Source of the DNA: Crossaster papposus
Taxonomy: Eukaryota; Echinodermata; Asteroidea; Velatida; Solasteridae
Length of the DNA stretch: 64,000 bases
NCBI GenBank assembly: GCA_037893245.1
Contig: JBAIAA010000416.1
Location: forward strand, 434,001 to 498,000
Reading direction: 5' to 3'
Shown here: positions 24,463-37,201 of the stretch, in pieces
Numbering within the stretch: the first letter of the stretch is position 1
Layout of the letters: every line of letters starts with the position of its first letter
Translations under genes and position numbers: made by a program
Notes under the pieces: generated by a model
The model's database searches: none
What the model saw: only the letters and a program-made list of their open reading frames with translations
Told to the model about the DNA's origin: nothing

Positions 24463-27248
24463 TTACTTTTTGTTCATGTATCCAGACAGCATATCGATCG
24501 GCAGCGGGAAGATGATGGTAGAGTTCTTCTCGGCCGAGATGGAGTTAAGAGTCTGGAGATAACGGAGCTGGAGGGCGCCAGGAGACTCAGCGATGATGTC
24601 AGCAGCCTCCTTAAGGGCGCGGGCGGCATTCTGCTCACCCTCTGCAGCGATCACCTGAAAAGATTTGATAAGAAGACAAAAAGTGAAACCTCGGATAAGA
24701 TTATATTTTGGTGTTAAATCTCCTAGCTGTCCTCGTAGGTAATACGTTTGAGTTGTGGAATATTCTAGTCGGTTATTTTGATCTTAACGACTCACCTTTG
24801 CACGAGCCTCCCTGGACGCTTCAGCCTCGGCGGCCATGGCACGCTGCATCTGGGTCGGCAGACGAACATCCTTACTGTTTTGAAAAAACAGAAACGAGAT
24901 ATCGCATTAGATCTTTGTCTTCTATGAACAAAATTAGAGATGAAATTGCGGTAAAGGGCCAAACAAGCTTTTTCATTGTGCTGAAGTTCCCGCAAAGTCC
25001 TTAAACTTACATCTCGACTCTCTCTACTTTGACGCCCCAGGGATCGGTAGCACCATCCAAGATCGACTTCAGGGTGTTGCTGATCTCGTCCCGGTGGCTC
25101 AACACCTCAGCCAGGGTCTTGGTGCCCAAGACGTTACGCAGGGTGGTAGCGGCAAGGAGCTCAGTGGAACGCTTGTAGTTCTCCACGTTGATGATCGCCA
25201 TGGTGGGGTCCTGCACTCGGAAGTAGACCACTGCGTCTACAGTCACGGTCACGCTGTCTTTGGACAGGATCTGAAGACAAGTTTTGTTTTCAGAAATTTT
25301 GTAGTCATGATGAAAATATTTTGTTTTTACTTGGTATCTGTTTTGTGTGGAATTCATGATTAAGATTGGAACGTTTATCCTCCCTTCAGGTTGTTGATTT
25401 CCCTAAAGCTCTATAACAAAACGAATTGCAAACATATGCAGAAAACTGCCGCAGGGACAGCTAGAAAAAGTTTGTGTGGTAAATTGTAACAGATGTTGTA
25501 CGGAGCACGTACGGAGCCCCTTGTTGACTGTGAACTCTTTCAGCTTGCGCTCCGGAAACAACATCCGAAAACGAGCTCCGGAAGAAACAATACACTGCTT
25601 AAAAATGGTTTTCTTTTGTTTAGATACGCAGAAAGGGTTTGGCCAAATGTCAGAAGGGTGGGTAAAAGTAGCCAACTCTTTTGTAAGACGTTGTCTTTCA
25701 AGCCAGGTGGCAGACTCAGACTGAGTTCAGTGAGTGAGCATCTATCTTTGAGAACCCAGTAAAGTTGATAATAACGTTGTGCTGAAACTAGCTTACTTGT
25801 CAAGTCTAGAAGTTTTGCATTTGGCAATAAATTGGACAATGACCCTAAGACAGTGCCAAGATGTACTTTTGCAATTATGAGTTTGGTGCTGATTCTGGGA
25901 TACATATAATGCTTCGATGGATAAGTCCTTATTATACCTCCTGGGGTGGAACATCGAAGGAGAGTGTCCTAAGATCCACCACTTGAATGTCATCGATGCA
26001 GGGGATGATGAAGAACAGACCAGGGCCCTTGGGCCCCCCGGGCATCAGTCGACCGACTCTGAACAAAATGGCTCGCTCGTACTCGGCGACAGTCTGCAGT
26101 AAGAGTGAAAGGAGTAACAACTTATAATAAATGATAACGTTTAGGGATTTAAGATTTCACAGAATTTGTTTCAATTTATTTCAAAGGTAAACAAAATTCA
26201 AAATAATAATCGCAGGTGAAATTTGCTAATGTTGTTTTTAAAGAAAAAAAAATCATACAAATTATATATGATCTCAAAAAAATAAATACTTTTCTTTTTT
26301 ACCAATTAAAACAAAAATAGTTTCCCAGTTTTCTGTATAGTATCAGATCAACATGTAATTGTGATAAATGAACTCACCTTAAAACAAAACCAGATCGTAA
26401 TGGGGAACGTGAGGCTGATCAACAAGATAGAGAAGAACCATAGAACTATGGTGCAAAATGACATGCTATCGCGCTCTGGAAATAGTACAAATCAAATCAT
26501 TAAATGGTTTGTGTGAAGAAAAACAAAGCACCACAAAATAAAGGCCCACACTGTACAAAATAAAGTCACGCAGCCTAAAAAAGGTGTTTTTTGGATTATT
26601 ATTATTATTTATTTATTTTGATAATTGCGGCAATAATTAAATGGTTAATGATTTTATATTTGCCATATTTACTATATTTACCCCCCCCCCCCCCCCTCTC
26701 CACAAGATAAGCATTATTCAAGCACCCAAACCTATCCCAGGGACTCAAACAGTGGCATAAAATAGCCCACCACATATTTGCCTCCCCCTTGTCGGAGGGT
26801 CGTACCCTTGGGCCCCATGTGCCCCAAATTTGAAATTTCGAATTGCATACAAACATGGAGAAATAAGAATACTACAGCCATTGCCATTTATGCCACCATG
26901 AAAAATTAATTGGTGCCACGCCATTTTCCCCCTAATTACAAATTGAACTCTTTGCCATAAACAGCATTGCATTGTCTTGTCGTATCGCAAACACTGATGC
27001 TAAACAGTACGCTAATTTCGAACATATATTTACCATAGACATGGAGGGAAAAAAACTCCATGTCTATGGATTTACGTCAACAAAAAATGAACTGTTGCAT
27101 TAGCTGTATTACTATTGATTATTCTGTACATTTGTAAATTGTACATGTAGTACTTACCATCAGCATCACTCTCATATCGCGTGGCGCCGGCTGATGCACC
27201 ACTTTTCGTTCGTCCACGGGACGAGTCACCACCAGGTTCACGCTCCAT
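24463..27248 (-). CDS. STOM: Stomatin-like SPFH membrane protein, copy C
   Basis: Coding exons, minus strand: 27248-27158, 26475-26378, 26093-25938, 25270-25011, 24874-24796, 24654-24463; 876 nt, 291 aa, TAA stop. The N-terminus ([20 protein letters not shown]) is polar and Ser/Arg-rich. The hairpin reads [13 protein letters not shown] ... [12 protein letters not shown], with the N-terminal Cys kept. SPFH motifs [18 protein letters not shown] and FDVPPQE, the [16 protein letters not shown] helix and the [15 protein letters not shown] tail are intact. All splice sites are GT-AG, with the same phases as the other copies. The 3' flank contains a 20-nt match to the last codons and stop region of copy F. 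Promoter motifs were not recognised. Confidence 0.95.
26681..26699. repeat. Poly-C tract
   Basis: Run of about 16-17 C followed by TCTCC, in intron 1 of copy C. Confidence 0.9.
27033..27069. repeat. 14-bp-arm hairpin in intron 1 of copy C
   Basis: CCATAGACATGGAG and its exact complement enclose a 9-nt purine loop. It shares the CATGGAG core with the palindrome at 22551-22580 near copy B. Confidence 0.85.
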
Positions 27249-28618
27249 GTTTATGCTTGACAATTCAATGGCGCTATATATTTACCAGACCGAAATTTTA
27301 CTGCGAGAAAAACAAAATAGAAGCATTTATACGGAGTCGATCAGGCGTACGTACGTACACATATACGACACTACATACACCGTAAAACAAAATATGGATC
27401 AATTATGCAGGGCCTATACTCACAGCTCTCGACTTTATTTACTAGCTAGGACATGGAATGGACTGAAAATATTCCACCCCTAAAATCGTCACACACAGTA
27501 CGAAGTCCGTATTTTAAAGGGATAATGCGTACCGCGTATACCACGCACTCGAGTGACACACGGACGGGGGATATCGGATCGGGAACGAAGAGGAAAAAAT
27601 GAATCACTCCCGTCCCGATCGTAGATCAAAATTGAAATTTAATTTCCACAACGCGTTGGCAGTTTGCCAGCGTATCGGAAACTCGTCATCGCCAAACAAA
27701 TTTCTGGGACTAATAAATCTGAGCCAAATTATCATTATTTTTTACAAAATAAATTCACGAATAAGAATTCAGCTTGGAGAACCTCTCGACATGAACAATG
27801 TTTCTTTTGGGTTATTAAATCCTTCGGGAGCTGAATGATATTTTGTCTTTGTCTCGGATTATGTTTTGTATCTAAAGCTTTCATTTTTATGTCTTCTTTG
27901 TAAATTTGGTCTGTGCATTTGTTGATGTTTTCCGAGAAATAAAATAGAGAATAGAGAATTCTGACTCAGTACTACTACTACACATTTGTGACCAGCAGAT
28001 CTTGACACCGCGGTTATTTTTCCTCTTTTGTTTGGCACACAATGATAATTCAAACTACATGCTCGCGTGGGTGAGATATAGTATAGCTGCTGCCTTCAAC
28101 TTCAAGGTAAAATTTTATTATATCTTCAGGAAGCAATATACAATTATATGGACTCAATGGGGGGTGGGGGTAGCCCTATACGCCTTTTTTGTGCATAACC
28201 CGTCCCAAGTTGTATAATTTTGAAAGCCAGTTTGACAATGTCACAATAGGCCCTTTCTCTATGGTTTTACTAAATTAATTTTCACGGTGAACAATTTAGA
28301 CAGAACAGCGACACGTACGTACAGCGTACGGACATTATAGCGACTGTACCTATTTTGTTACAAAATTATTTGGGCACGCTGTAGTGGCTGTACGTATAAT
28401 TGTATCATAAATCAATCACAACACTCGCACGCGCCAGCAGTAAATGTCACGTAGAAATGACACAGGGGTAGTATCTGGGATTTGTCGCAGGGGTGAGGGA
28501 GGAGGAGTCATGCAAGCCCGTTTTGGTTAGATTGTTGGGGACAGACGGTCCTACCATAGAGCATTGTTATATATTTCATGTTTCTATTGTTATATATTTT
28601 GTGGGTGTCAGAGCAGGG

Positions 28619-28665
28619 GGTCGAGCCCCCCTCCCCCCCCCCCCACCCCCCCCCCCTTCCCCTTC
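28619..28665. repeat. C-rich low-complexity tract
   Basis: Nearly uninterrupted C with single A and T bases. On the minus strand this gives several G-runs that could form quadruplexes. Confidence 0.9.
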
Positions 28666-29524
28666 CTCTCCATCTGTGCCTGTTCTACAAATTAAAAGGT
28701 CCGATTATAAAACTTCATTTAGCCAAGCAACTCCCGTGTCAAGTGACAACAACTTGCACTGCAAAAACTGCGGTGTTTTGAATGTAACACCATTATATAA
28801 ATAATTATAGGACTATCTAGTGTTAAATTATCATTTTTGTTGTCCTGTACAGATACCGAATGGTATGAATTAACTTGTCTTTGTAATGTAGGTACTCAAA
28901 CTGCCCAATAAAAAATGGTTTTTTTAGCTCCCTGTCAGTTGCACATTAAAGGTGTAACTCTATACCAAATTGTCCTGAAACAAATTCCCGTCTTTAATTC
29001 ATGGTCATTATTCATACCCATAGAGTAAAATGCCAAATCAACCACAACTACACCAATTGCATTCCGTGCGACTTTATTATTTTTGCAAGATAAACATAAT
29101 GCGTAAAAAATGCTGAAAAACTTTCAAAGCAAATCCAGTATATTTGCAAGTATATAAAGTGCAGTTGTCAAATTAAATTTGGTGTTATACTATTATTTAG
29201 GAAATTAACAATACAACCGGGTTTTTTCGCACATTTTGGTCTGCTGTTTGGAAATATTTATAATGGCTGTCGGGGGGATGTTTGTAAACCAACGACTTTC
29301 AGCCGATTTTGAAAAGGTATTTCAATAGTATGAGGAAATAAAATATATAAATTCACCAACCGCAAGATTGAATGTGCTAAATATATTTTGCATCACAAAA
29401 CAAAATTGCTCACAATTGTTCAACATTAACTGAAATTCCCCTATGCACAACATTAATACACAACAACAACACTACTTACACTTAGGCCTACAGTGGATGA
29501 AGGTAAGGATAAATTCTTCCAAAT

Positions 29525-29795
29525 AGGCACTTTGGGAGACAAATTAGCGATAGTTTTGATTCACTTGGGAGACAGTGGCACTTAGGGAGACATTTCAGTG
29601 TCTCCCTAAGTGTCTAGCTACCCCACAAAACGATATTTGGGAGTTATTTTTGCTCGGAGAAGACAGATTTGGGTCTAAATAGCATAAATATGAAATTTCG
29701 TGGAAAAAGCTCCAGGTAAAAACGGGTTAGGTTACAATAAAGATTGTGCACGACTCTATGGGATTGTCTCCCAAAGTGCCCATTTGGAGGTATGG
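29525..29795. repeat. Foldback repeat with 'cttagggagaca' hairpins, copy 2
   Basis: ACTTAGGGAGACATTTCAGT followed by GTCTCCCTAAGT forms a hairpin at about 29580-29612. Outer parts match 23545-23790 in reverse orientation. Confidence 0.7.
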
Positions 29796-29898
29796 TAATA
29801 ATTACAAGATTAATAATTATTTTCGTTTTCAAACAGATAGAAAATCTGTGTAGTGTTCAATAATATCAAATGCTAACCAGATAACAGTTTTAATTTAA

Positions 29899-29985
29899 AG
29901 GTAGGATACACCATCTGCAGACATCGAACATGTTTACGACTGAATTATTAAGAAATCTCCAACTTATTTGAAAGTAAGATTTAAT
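29899..29985. mobile_element. TTAA-type MITE, truncated copy
   Basis: TTAA (29895-29898) is followed by AGGTAGGATACACCATCTGC and then sequence matching the reverse complement of the right ends of the copies at 35716-36059 and 46404-46777. The other end is missing. Confidence 0.65.
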
Positions 29986-30677
29986 AGTACAAATATATAT
30001 TGGGACATTTCATGTTTAGTCTCATGATAAAAAACAAACTGCAAATAAGTGATAAAATGTATGTTCTTTTTAAATTTCTAAAGAATAAGGCTACCAAAAA
30101 CACATAAATTTTCACATGTACACATGTACAATACATCAGTTTTTTCTGTAATAACAGCAAAAGCGTTTCCAGATACTATAAAAAACAAATCCAGGAAAAA
30201 CACTCAACAATTTTTAACAATTAGCAGAGACTAATTGACTTATTTCTCCATGATTTCACTGACAGTTTCTCATGTTCGTTTGGTGCGTCACGACGACGTC
30301 AATTAACTGATGCACGAAGCAAGATAATTAATTTGATTGGTAATTCGATTCGCTGCTGGTCCAACTGGGCGACACGATTAATATGCTGACATTTTGGCGA
30401 AACTGTGAAAAAGGGTTTGTTGATTTATGGTGTTAATAAAATAGTCAGAAAAAAAACTAAATTGTAAACACACAAATCACGAAAAAAACCGAAGTGATCT
30501 GCATCTCACGCCAAGTCCACTAAATCTGAGTGGTATTATATGCAACAAGGACGCACTATATTTTTTTCATGAATGATGACGCGCGGATAACAAATTTATA
30601 TTCAACTAAACTTGGTGCACAGTCAAGATAGAACGTGCGAGATTATCTATTATTTGTGTGCAATTGAATATTTGCAA

Positions 30678-30850
30678 TGAAGGGGAGGGGGGAGGGGGAA
30701 GAAGAAGCCTGGGAAGGGGGGAGGAGGGAGGAGGAGGGGAGGGAAAAGGGGGGAGGGGAAGGGGGGGGGGGGAGGGGAAGGGGGGCGGAGGCGTAACGGG
30801 GGAGGAGGGAGGGGGAGGAGTAGGGGAAAAAATATCGGCCCCCCCCCCTA
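30678..30850. repeat. G-rich purine tract, quadruplex-prone
   Basis: About 150 bp of GGGGA/GGGAGG-type sequence on the plus strand, followed by a short C run. Many runs of three or more G with short spacers fit the general G-quadruplex pattern. Confidence 0.9.
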
Positions 30851-31311
30851 ATACCTTTGTATTATTAACATCTGTCTAACCTCTAACCTCCCCCTCCCCT
30901 TATAGGCATTTTTTGTCAACCCCCCCCCCCCAAAAAAAAAAAAATTCATTTTAAAGTAGCGTGATACAAAAAATAAGCCTTTTTTTCATCGGGCTACAAA
31001 ACCGTCGTCACCACACCAGGCTTCCATAAGAAGAAAAGAATTGGACAAAGTTTATATGCGAGTGTCGACACTTACAATGAAATGACATTATATTATAATG
31101 TTATAATCTTTTCAGAAATTACTTAGAACAACACAGACATTTCATGAACTAAAGTACATTGTAAATGAAAAGAAAAACAGGGGTGAATCCAGGTTTTGTT
31201 TACAGGGGGGCGAGTTTAGGCCCTCAGATTTTTTGTAGGTCCGACTGTTGTGGACAGGCTGATATAAATGCTGCACATTCAGGTGCGGATCTAGTTTTGA
31301 GCAAACGGAGG

Positions 31312-31575
31312 GTGGGGGGGGGGGGGGGGGGGGGGGTTGAGCATGGGTTTGGAACGACCTATTAGGAGGGGTCCGGGGGAATGGCCTAAAAAGTGTGGAA
31401 ATCTACAATGCTTTTACCTGCATTTTAAGGCAATTTGAGAATAAATTTAGAAGCTCTGTGCCCATTTATGGCACCATTTTGGTACAGTGTAGTATGATAT
31501 TAGTTTAGACACTGACAGGGTTTGTTTGTTTTTTGGTCCGGGGGGGGGGGGGGGGGGGGGGGGGAGGGGTTAGTT
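31312..31575. repeat. Two long poly-G runs
   Basis: Runs of more than 20 G at about 31312-31336 and 31540-31564, separated by 200 bp of ordinary DNA. Exact lengths may be unreliable in the assembly. Confidence 0.85.
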
Positions 31576-31765
31576 TGAACCAATATAACCCCCCTCCAAA
31601 CAAGAAAAAGAGAATATACTGCGCGACCTCGCTTCGACAAAACTACATTTACTTTGAAATGACTAACATTTACAAGTACAAGCTACAAAATGATTGTCAG
31701 TTACTCCAGTAACTGCATGCAATAAACTTGTGTCAATGCTCGACAAATGAGAGAGGCTCTTTCAA

Positions 31766-34307
31766 TTACTGGGGCCTGTCCTTGTTCATGGATCCAGAGA
31801 GAAAATTAAGGGGTAGTGGTAGAATGATGGTAGAGTTCTTCTCGGCTGAGATAGCCTGAAGTGTCTGGAGATAACGGAGCTGGAGGGCGCCGGGAGACTC
31901 AGCGATGATGTCAGCAGCATCCTTCAGGGCGCGAGAGGCGTTCTGCTCACCCTGCGCAGCAGTCACCTGTAAATATCAAATAAAATCTTGAACTTCAGAG
32001 TTGTAATCGAGTCAGTCACAAGTCACCACAAGTCACCACAAGTCAATCACAAGTCATTAAGTCTTTAGTCAACTCACGTACTTGGGAAGTTTTAACTTTT
32101 TACCTTTGCACGAGCCTCTTGCAACGCTTCAACCTCAGTGACCATGGCAAGCTGTATCTCCGGTGGCAGACACACATCTTGTCTGTTAAACAATCGATCG
32201 TCACTTGATTAATATTTGGAATAAAGAGTCCTACTGAAAGAATCGTCAAAAGGTTGTGTATGGCTTTCCACCGTTCTCTCAAAAAGTGTATTATCCACTA
32301 AGCTGAAACTTCAACAGGTTAGCTTTTAAACATTCCTGTTTGGGGGTTTGTGAGTTATTAAAAACAAATGCAAAGACTTGAAAAAACCTACATCTCTACT
32401 CTTTCTATTGTGACGCCCCAGGGTTCCGTAGCTTCATCCAGCATCCAGCACAGGTTACTGGTGATGTCTTCGCGTTGATCCAACACCTCCGAGAGAGTCT
32501 TAGTGCCCAGGACATTGCGCAGGGAGGCAGCAAAGAGCAGCTCTGTAGCGTACGTGTAGTTTTCTACCTTGATCGTAGCCAGGGTAGGGTCGTCAACGTG
32601 ATAGAAGACTGATGCTTCCAAACTGATGGCTACACCGTCCTTGGTGATGAGCTACAGAGACACAAACAAGTACTCTGTTTTATTACTAAGGGAATACAAA
32701 TGTGGTTGGCCGGTTTTAAACAAACATGTATGTACTTTGAAACCGGCCCATGAGCTGGTTTTAAACATACTTGTTTAATACGGCAAACTAGGGTTAAGAG
32801 GTAGTGTGAAAACAGCTAGGGTTAGGGTTAATAATGCCTACCTCTTGGGCTGGGGCCTTGTAAGATACAGTCCTGAGGTCCACCATAACGAAGTCATCCA
32901 GGCAGGGGATCTGGAAGAATATACCAGGCCCCTGGGGCCCCCCGGGGAACAGACGACCTCCTCGGAAGGTCACGACTCGTTGATAGTCCCTAACTTTCTG
33001 CAGTCAAGAGAAGTACATCACCAGGCAATTAATTCACATCACAATACTAAACAAGGATCTATGACCCAAGTTTGATTGCAATTGAACTTCAAGTTTTCAG
33101 ATGAGACAAGTTTTACAATTCAAGCCTTTTTTAGAAATTGCCCTCAAATTACCTCATTGCTTGACCTTTTGACACAAGCATCATATAAAGGTTACAAAAT
33201 TGCATGCATGGCCTAAGTTTAAAAGTACATGAAATTGGACTTCAAGCTACCAGTTTGCATATATAATTTTTTTGAAACTAAATAAAATGAGACATACAGA
33301 CGGAGTGCATTTAGTCTATAGGGCGGGAAGGAGAGTGAAATACATGGACCTCATCTAATTTATTATGCTACAAGGATCAAGGCTTTTTTTTCACTTTTAT
33401 TTTACACCATTACTTGGTGTAAAAATAGCGACTGCCAATAATTTCTACCAGTTGACAAAAGTATTGTCCTTTTCAGCATAAAGAACAACAGCTTTAAAAT
33501 TAAAGACTGAAAATAATAAGGAATATCAAAATTTGATATTTTGGGGCAAATGAATGTTGATAATGCACATTTACCTTGAAGCAGTACCAGATGGTAAATG
33601 GAGCACTGAGAAACAGCAGAAGTATGGAGAGAGCCCACAAGAGATACAAGGGGAACGAGACTGGCCCTGCATGATCTGTACCAACAAGAACGAATTAAAC
33701 AAGTAAACAAGGGGATGTTGGAAGTTTAGTGGGGCAGATAAGAGAAATATTTGGGGGAATTGTGCCTTTGATGACACAAGCATGGAATTAGGCACACAGT
33801 CAGAGTATGTCATGAGAAAGATACGAACAATAGGACCATCACAGATTCCTCCTTTTTTTTGTTTTTTAAGATGTTCACTTTTAAAGGCAACACTACACTG
33901 AAAAATATTTTGCCTACGTTTAATTATTAAACTATTTCTTAACAATTTCTAAATATATTGGCCACCGGACAATAAGACTGCTCTTGAAGGGTGTGCTGGT
34001 TCCCAACCCCACCAGTATCAATATAATGTACAGACCGGAAACCAGCTAATCTTATTGAGGCCAAAACAAAAACCTAACATTTTTTAGAGGATTAAAGACA
34101 TCTTTAAAAGGTTTTTGTTGGAATAAAACATACAAGTTCAACATGCATTTGTTGAAGAGCACAGAAAATGCAATTGTACAATTACACAGATATTGCTGAT
34201 AACTTACCAATATGATTGGGCCTAGGCTTGAAGCCGGGGTCAATTTTGATTTGACCGGTTTTCTCAAGCAGGATTGTTTCCACTTCTATCTCCACCTTAG
34301 CAGACAT
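31766..34307 (-). CDS. Divergent stomatin-like protein, copy D
   Basis: Coding exons, minus strand: 34307-34208, 33675-33575, 32997-32842, 32651-32392, 32182-32104, 31966-31766; 897 nt, 298 aa. Frame and splice sites are intact, so it is probably expressed, but much of the protein departs from the family. The hairpin (FPLYLLWALSILLLF ... APFTIWYCFK) lacks the Cys that the other copies have at its start. The SPFH start is [17 protein letters not shown] instead of [13 protein letters not shown], and the segment before exon 4 is YKAPAQE instead of FDVPPQE. The exon 5 helix reads LAMVTEVEALQEARAK instead of [16 protein letters not shown]. The last exon is by contrast almost like the other copies ([21 protein letters not shown]). 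A changed partner or loss of membrane targeting is possible. Confidence 0.92.
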
Positions 34308-34791
34308 GATCACAACAAGTCCAGGAAAACCTGACCGACTTAGTAACCACAAACACCCAACAGACTTCCTTCAGATTCGTACTCAACACTTATTGTATTA
34401 GGCTGGCTGTTGTGACACTAGTACTTGCATCAGTGTTACCGGACACTTGTTTTTAACACCGATATACTCATCAAAATTAACCAATTAGCCACAGGCTTCA
34501 GGCTGGCTCATCTGTCATAATGGAGCTGTCAGATTACTGAAAAAATACGACAGACATTAAAATTGATGCCTGGGTCTGGGAAAATGAGACAGAATTAACT
34601 CGGCATAAGTTGAAATGAGAGTTTTCAAGCATTAGGAAAAGAGAAATAATGTTTGACGTGCTTCAATCGGACATCCATTAATAAGGTTTACTAATATTAA
34701 TTGACATGTCGCCAAAGTTAAGGAAAAGGCCTCAGTAAAGTTTCAAGTTTTGCACATGTGATAAGGAAAAAGGCCAGTTGTTTTTCCTTAA

Positions 34792-35310
34792 CCCTAACCT
34801 CCTTGGCTCTCGCACTAGAAAGCATACCAAACCTAACAAACTTCAACAACTGCACACAGGTTCAGTAATTATTGGTACTGAACCTAACAGTACTAAACCT
34901 GCCAAACTCAAACTGTTGAAGTTTGATTGACTTAGTACAGGTTCTGTGCATTGTTCAGTGTTCAGGATCAGGGCTGTGATGACTGGCCATTGGTTCTATG
35001 TGTTTCAGTGGGGACACACAGGGTGTACAATGTACACTTACAGTTGACCAAGAACATCTGCCTCGACCAACTGTAAGCTCACCCACTAATAAATCCCTGT
35101 GCATTTCCCAAAACTCTAACATTTTTACAAGTCTCATGCCTTTCTGCCCTGAACCTCACAGATACAATTCAACAGGTAGACCCTGTTGAATTGTTATCTG
35201 TGAGGGGCCTTGTACCGAGTCAAACAAAGTCCAACAACAAGTTGCTAATGTTTGGTACCAAACCTAGCGAACCCTGCAGTTGGAATTTGATGGGCTTGAG
35301 GTAGTTAGGG
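34792..35310. mobile_element. CCCTAAC-terminal element flanked by TTAA
   Basis: Starts CCCTAACCTCC and ends GTAGTTAGGG, with TTAA on both sides (34788-34791 and 35311-35314). An internal hairpin (ACAATTCAACAGG / CCTGTTGAATTGT) is present. Its right half, with CAAACAAAGTCCAACAACAA and GTTTGGTACCAAACCT, recurs at 60905-61095. Confidence 0.75.
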
Positions 35311-35715
35311 TTAAACATTTTTATTCCACTAGTTTCTAATTATCACTTTACGAATATATTAAAAATAAAATTAAAAAAAATATAAAAAATAATAATTATC
35401 CTATTATAATTTTTTCTTTTTCTCCATTGTTGCCTGTCAGTTCTCTTTCATTTCGCCAGATTGCCTAACATTTACATGGGTGCAAGGATATGATACATGA
35501 CTCACGACTGTTACACTATGACCAACAAATGGATTAACTCAATTTTTTCAAGTAGGGGTGTTTATTAGAGTCTGTGGAAACATAAAAGGTATTTCTGTAC
35601 CTGCTTTATAATATTTACATGTTTATCTATGATAAATAATATCTTAAATGTTGAGTAGTTTTAAATTTGCACACTAATTTCATTGAGTAATTATCTAAAT
35701 GAAATACTCAGTTAA

Positions 35716-36059
35716 AGGTAGGACACCATTGGTAATTGCTTGAATTATCATTAATGGGTGGATTTGGGGGGTTGTATTTTATAATAAATATCGTTTAACT
35801 GACCTGTCTGAAGTTTTACAGTCATTGATGCCAAGAAAAGCATGAAAAACAGCGTTTGTTTTCAACCGGGGTCGAGCAGTTACTCTTATGTAATCTTTGT
35901 TTTTTCGCGATCGCTCAGTGTCCGGATCAATTACAGGATATCTAGCGCAAATCATTTTGCTGGATGCCTAGAATCATTATTTACTTTCAAATAAGTAAGA
36001 TATTTCTTAATAATTCGGTAGTAAATATTTTTAATATCTGCAAATGGTATATCCTACCT
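35716..36059. mobile_element. TTAA-flanked MITE, copy 1
   Basis: 344 bp between perfect TTAA duplications (35712-35715 and 36060-36063), with inverted ends AGGTAGGACACCA / TGGTATATCCTACCT. Body matches 46404-46777. TTAA duplications suggest piggyBac- or Kolobok-type mobilisation. Confidence 0.85.
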
Positions 36060-36975
36060 TTAAATACAGGGTGTCCCTGAGGATCATATACTTCAGGAAT
36101 AGTCTATCGCTCTAATCAGCTTCGGACACATGTTATAATCAGGTCTTAAATATCTTTTTAAATATGGATAAGTTGGCAAGAAATTGGAACTAAAACTTAT
36201 GTTGCTCTCCCTCAGTTCTTGAGAAAATTTGATATTTTTTTCTCCTAATGAATATACATTTTGCATGTTTTCTTTTGGAAATTTGCAACCCTCAAAAATG
36301 GCTTTTCTTTGGGTTGCTTTGGCACCTGTAACATACAAAGGAAGTTCCGTTTCAGTTTTAATCAATATTTGTGTCTGATTTCAACAGACAATATGAAATA
36401 TAAATAAACAGGAATATAAAGCTCATTTTGGAATTGGAGGAACAACCAAATATGCACAGCTTATGTTAGGAAGTACTCAACAATTAGCAAAACACACAAA
36501 GTACATATAATGACCAAATTCGGGTTTTTTTTACAAATAAAGAATGCACTTATCTCAAGCTGTTTTAGAAAAATGGTATTAAATATTAACTGTTAACTAT
36601 TAAGTGCTTTCAGACCTAAGTGTCATACATAAGCACCACAAATACAATTCTAGACAAAAAGCCCCCAAATGCCCAGGTATTTGTACAAGAACTCAAAATC
36701 AAGTACAAGGTTGTTTGTTTTTTGAAAAACAATGTCAACTTTTTTTTCTTGCCGGTGCCAACTGCGTGTGTAAATTCTCACAGTTCTACTCTGTCGGAAC
36801 AACTTTGAAATTTAGTGGTCAGGCTAGATCATGATCATGCTTAATGGTCTTCTAACCAGCCAATTACAATGCAAAGGTGCAACACTGCTGACCCTACATT
36901 GCCATTGCAAAAGTTAGATAACATTTCGTATTGCGAATCAATTCAATTACGGCACATTTTAATTATAGTTTTTAA

Positions 36976-37201
36976 CCCTAACCCTGCCAGACGCAGCCCA
37001 GTGCATCAGGAGAACAAAAAGTCTGGTGCACTTTGATGCATTCAGCTGTCAACAACAGTACATTAACACCCCAGTCTAAGACTATTGAGAGCTAGTCCTC
37101 ATTGAACAATGCCAGAGATGAATTGATGGAAGAATTGTCACTTTGACAAATGGTGCATGTTTCTGCCTCTGGCAGGGTTTCTAGCCAAAATACCCTGTTA
37201 A
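36976..37201. mobile_element. CCCTAAC-terminal element, right end decayed
   Basis: TTAA then CCCTAACCCTGCCAGACGCAG, with internal GGTGCACTTTGATGCATTC and TGTCACTTTGACAAATGGTG blocks shared with 19490-19757. It ends near TACCCTGTTAAAG without the full terminus. Confidence 0.6.

Larger units (their letters stand above)
27249..31765. other. Intergenic between copies C and D, rich in repeats and homopolymers
   Basis: No gene is supported. The stretch holds a C-rich tract (28619-28665), a foldback repeat (29525-29795), a TTAA-type MITE fragment (29899-29985), a G-rich purine tract (30678-30850) and two poly-G runs (31312-31336, 31540-31575). Predicted peptides over these tracts are Gly/Pro-rich artefacts. 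Confidence 0.6.

Noticed and set aside
28619-28665. CRISPR-like or other ordered array among the repeats
   Set aside because: No regular direct repeats with unique spacers are present anywhere; the genome is eukaryotic.
30658-30879. Gly-rich open frame
   Set aside because: Translation of a G-rich low-complexity tract.
35300-35315. Telomere-like TTAGGG/CCCTAA motifs
   Set aside because: Only one or two units at element termini; better explained as transposon ends than as interstitial telomere arrays.
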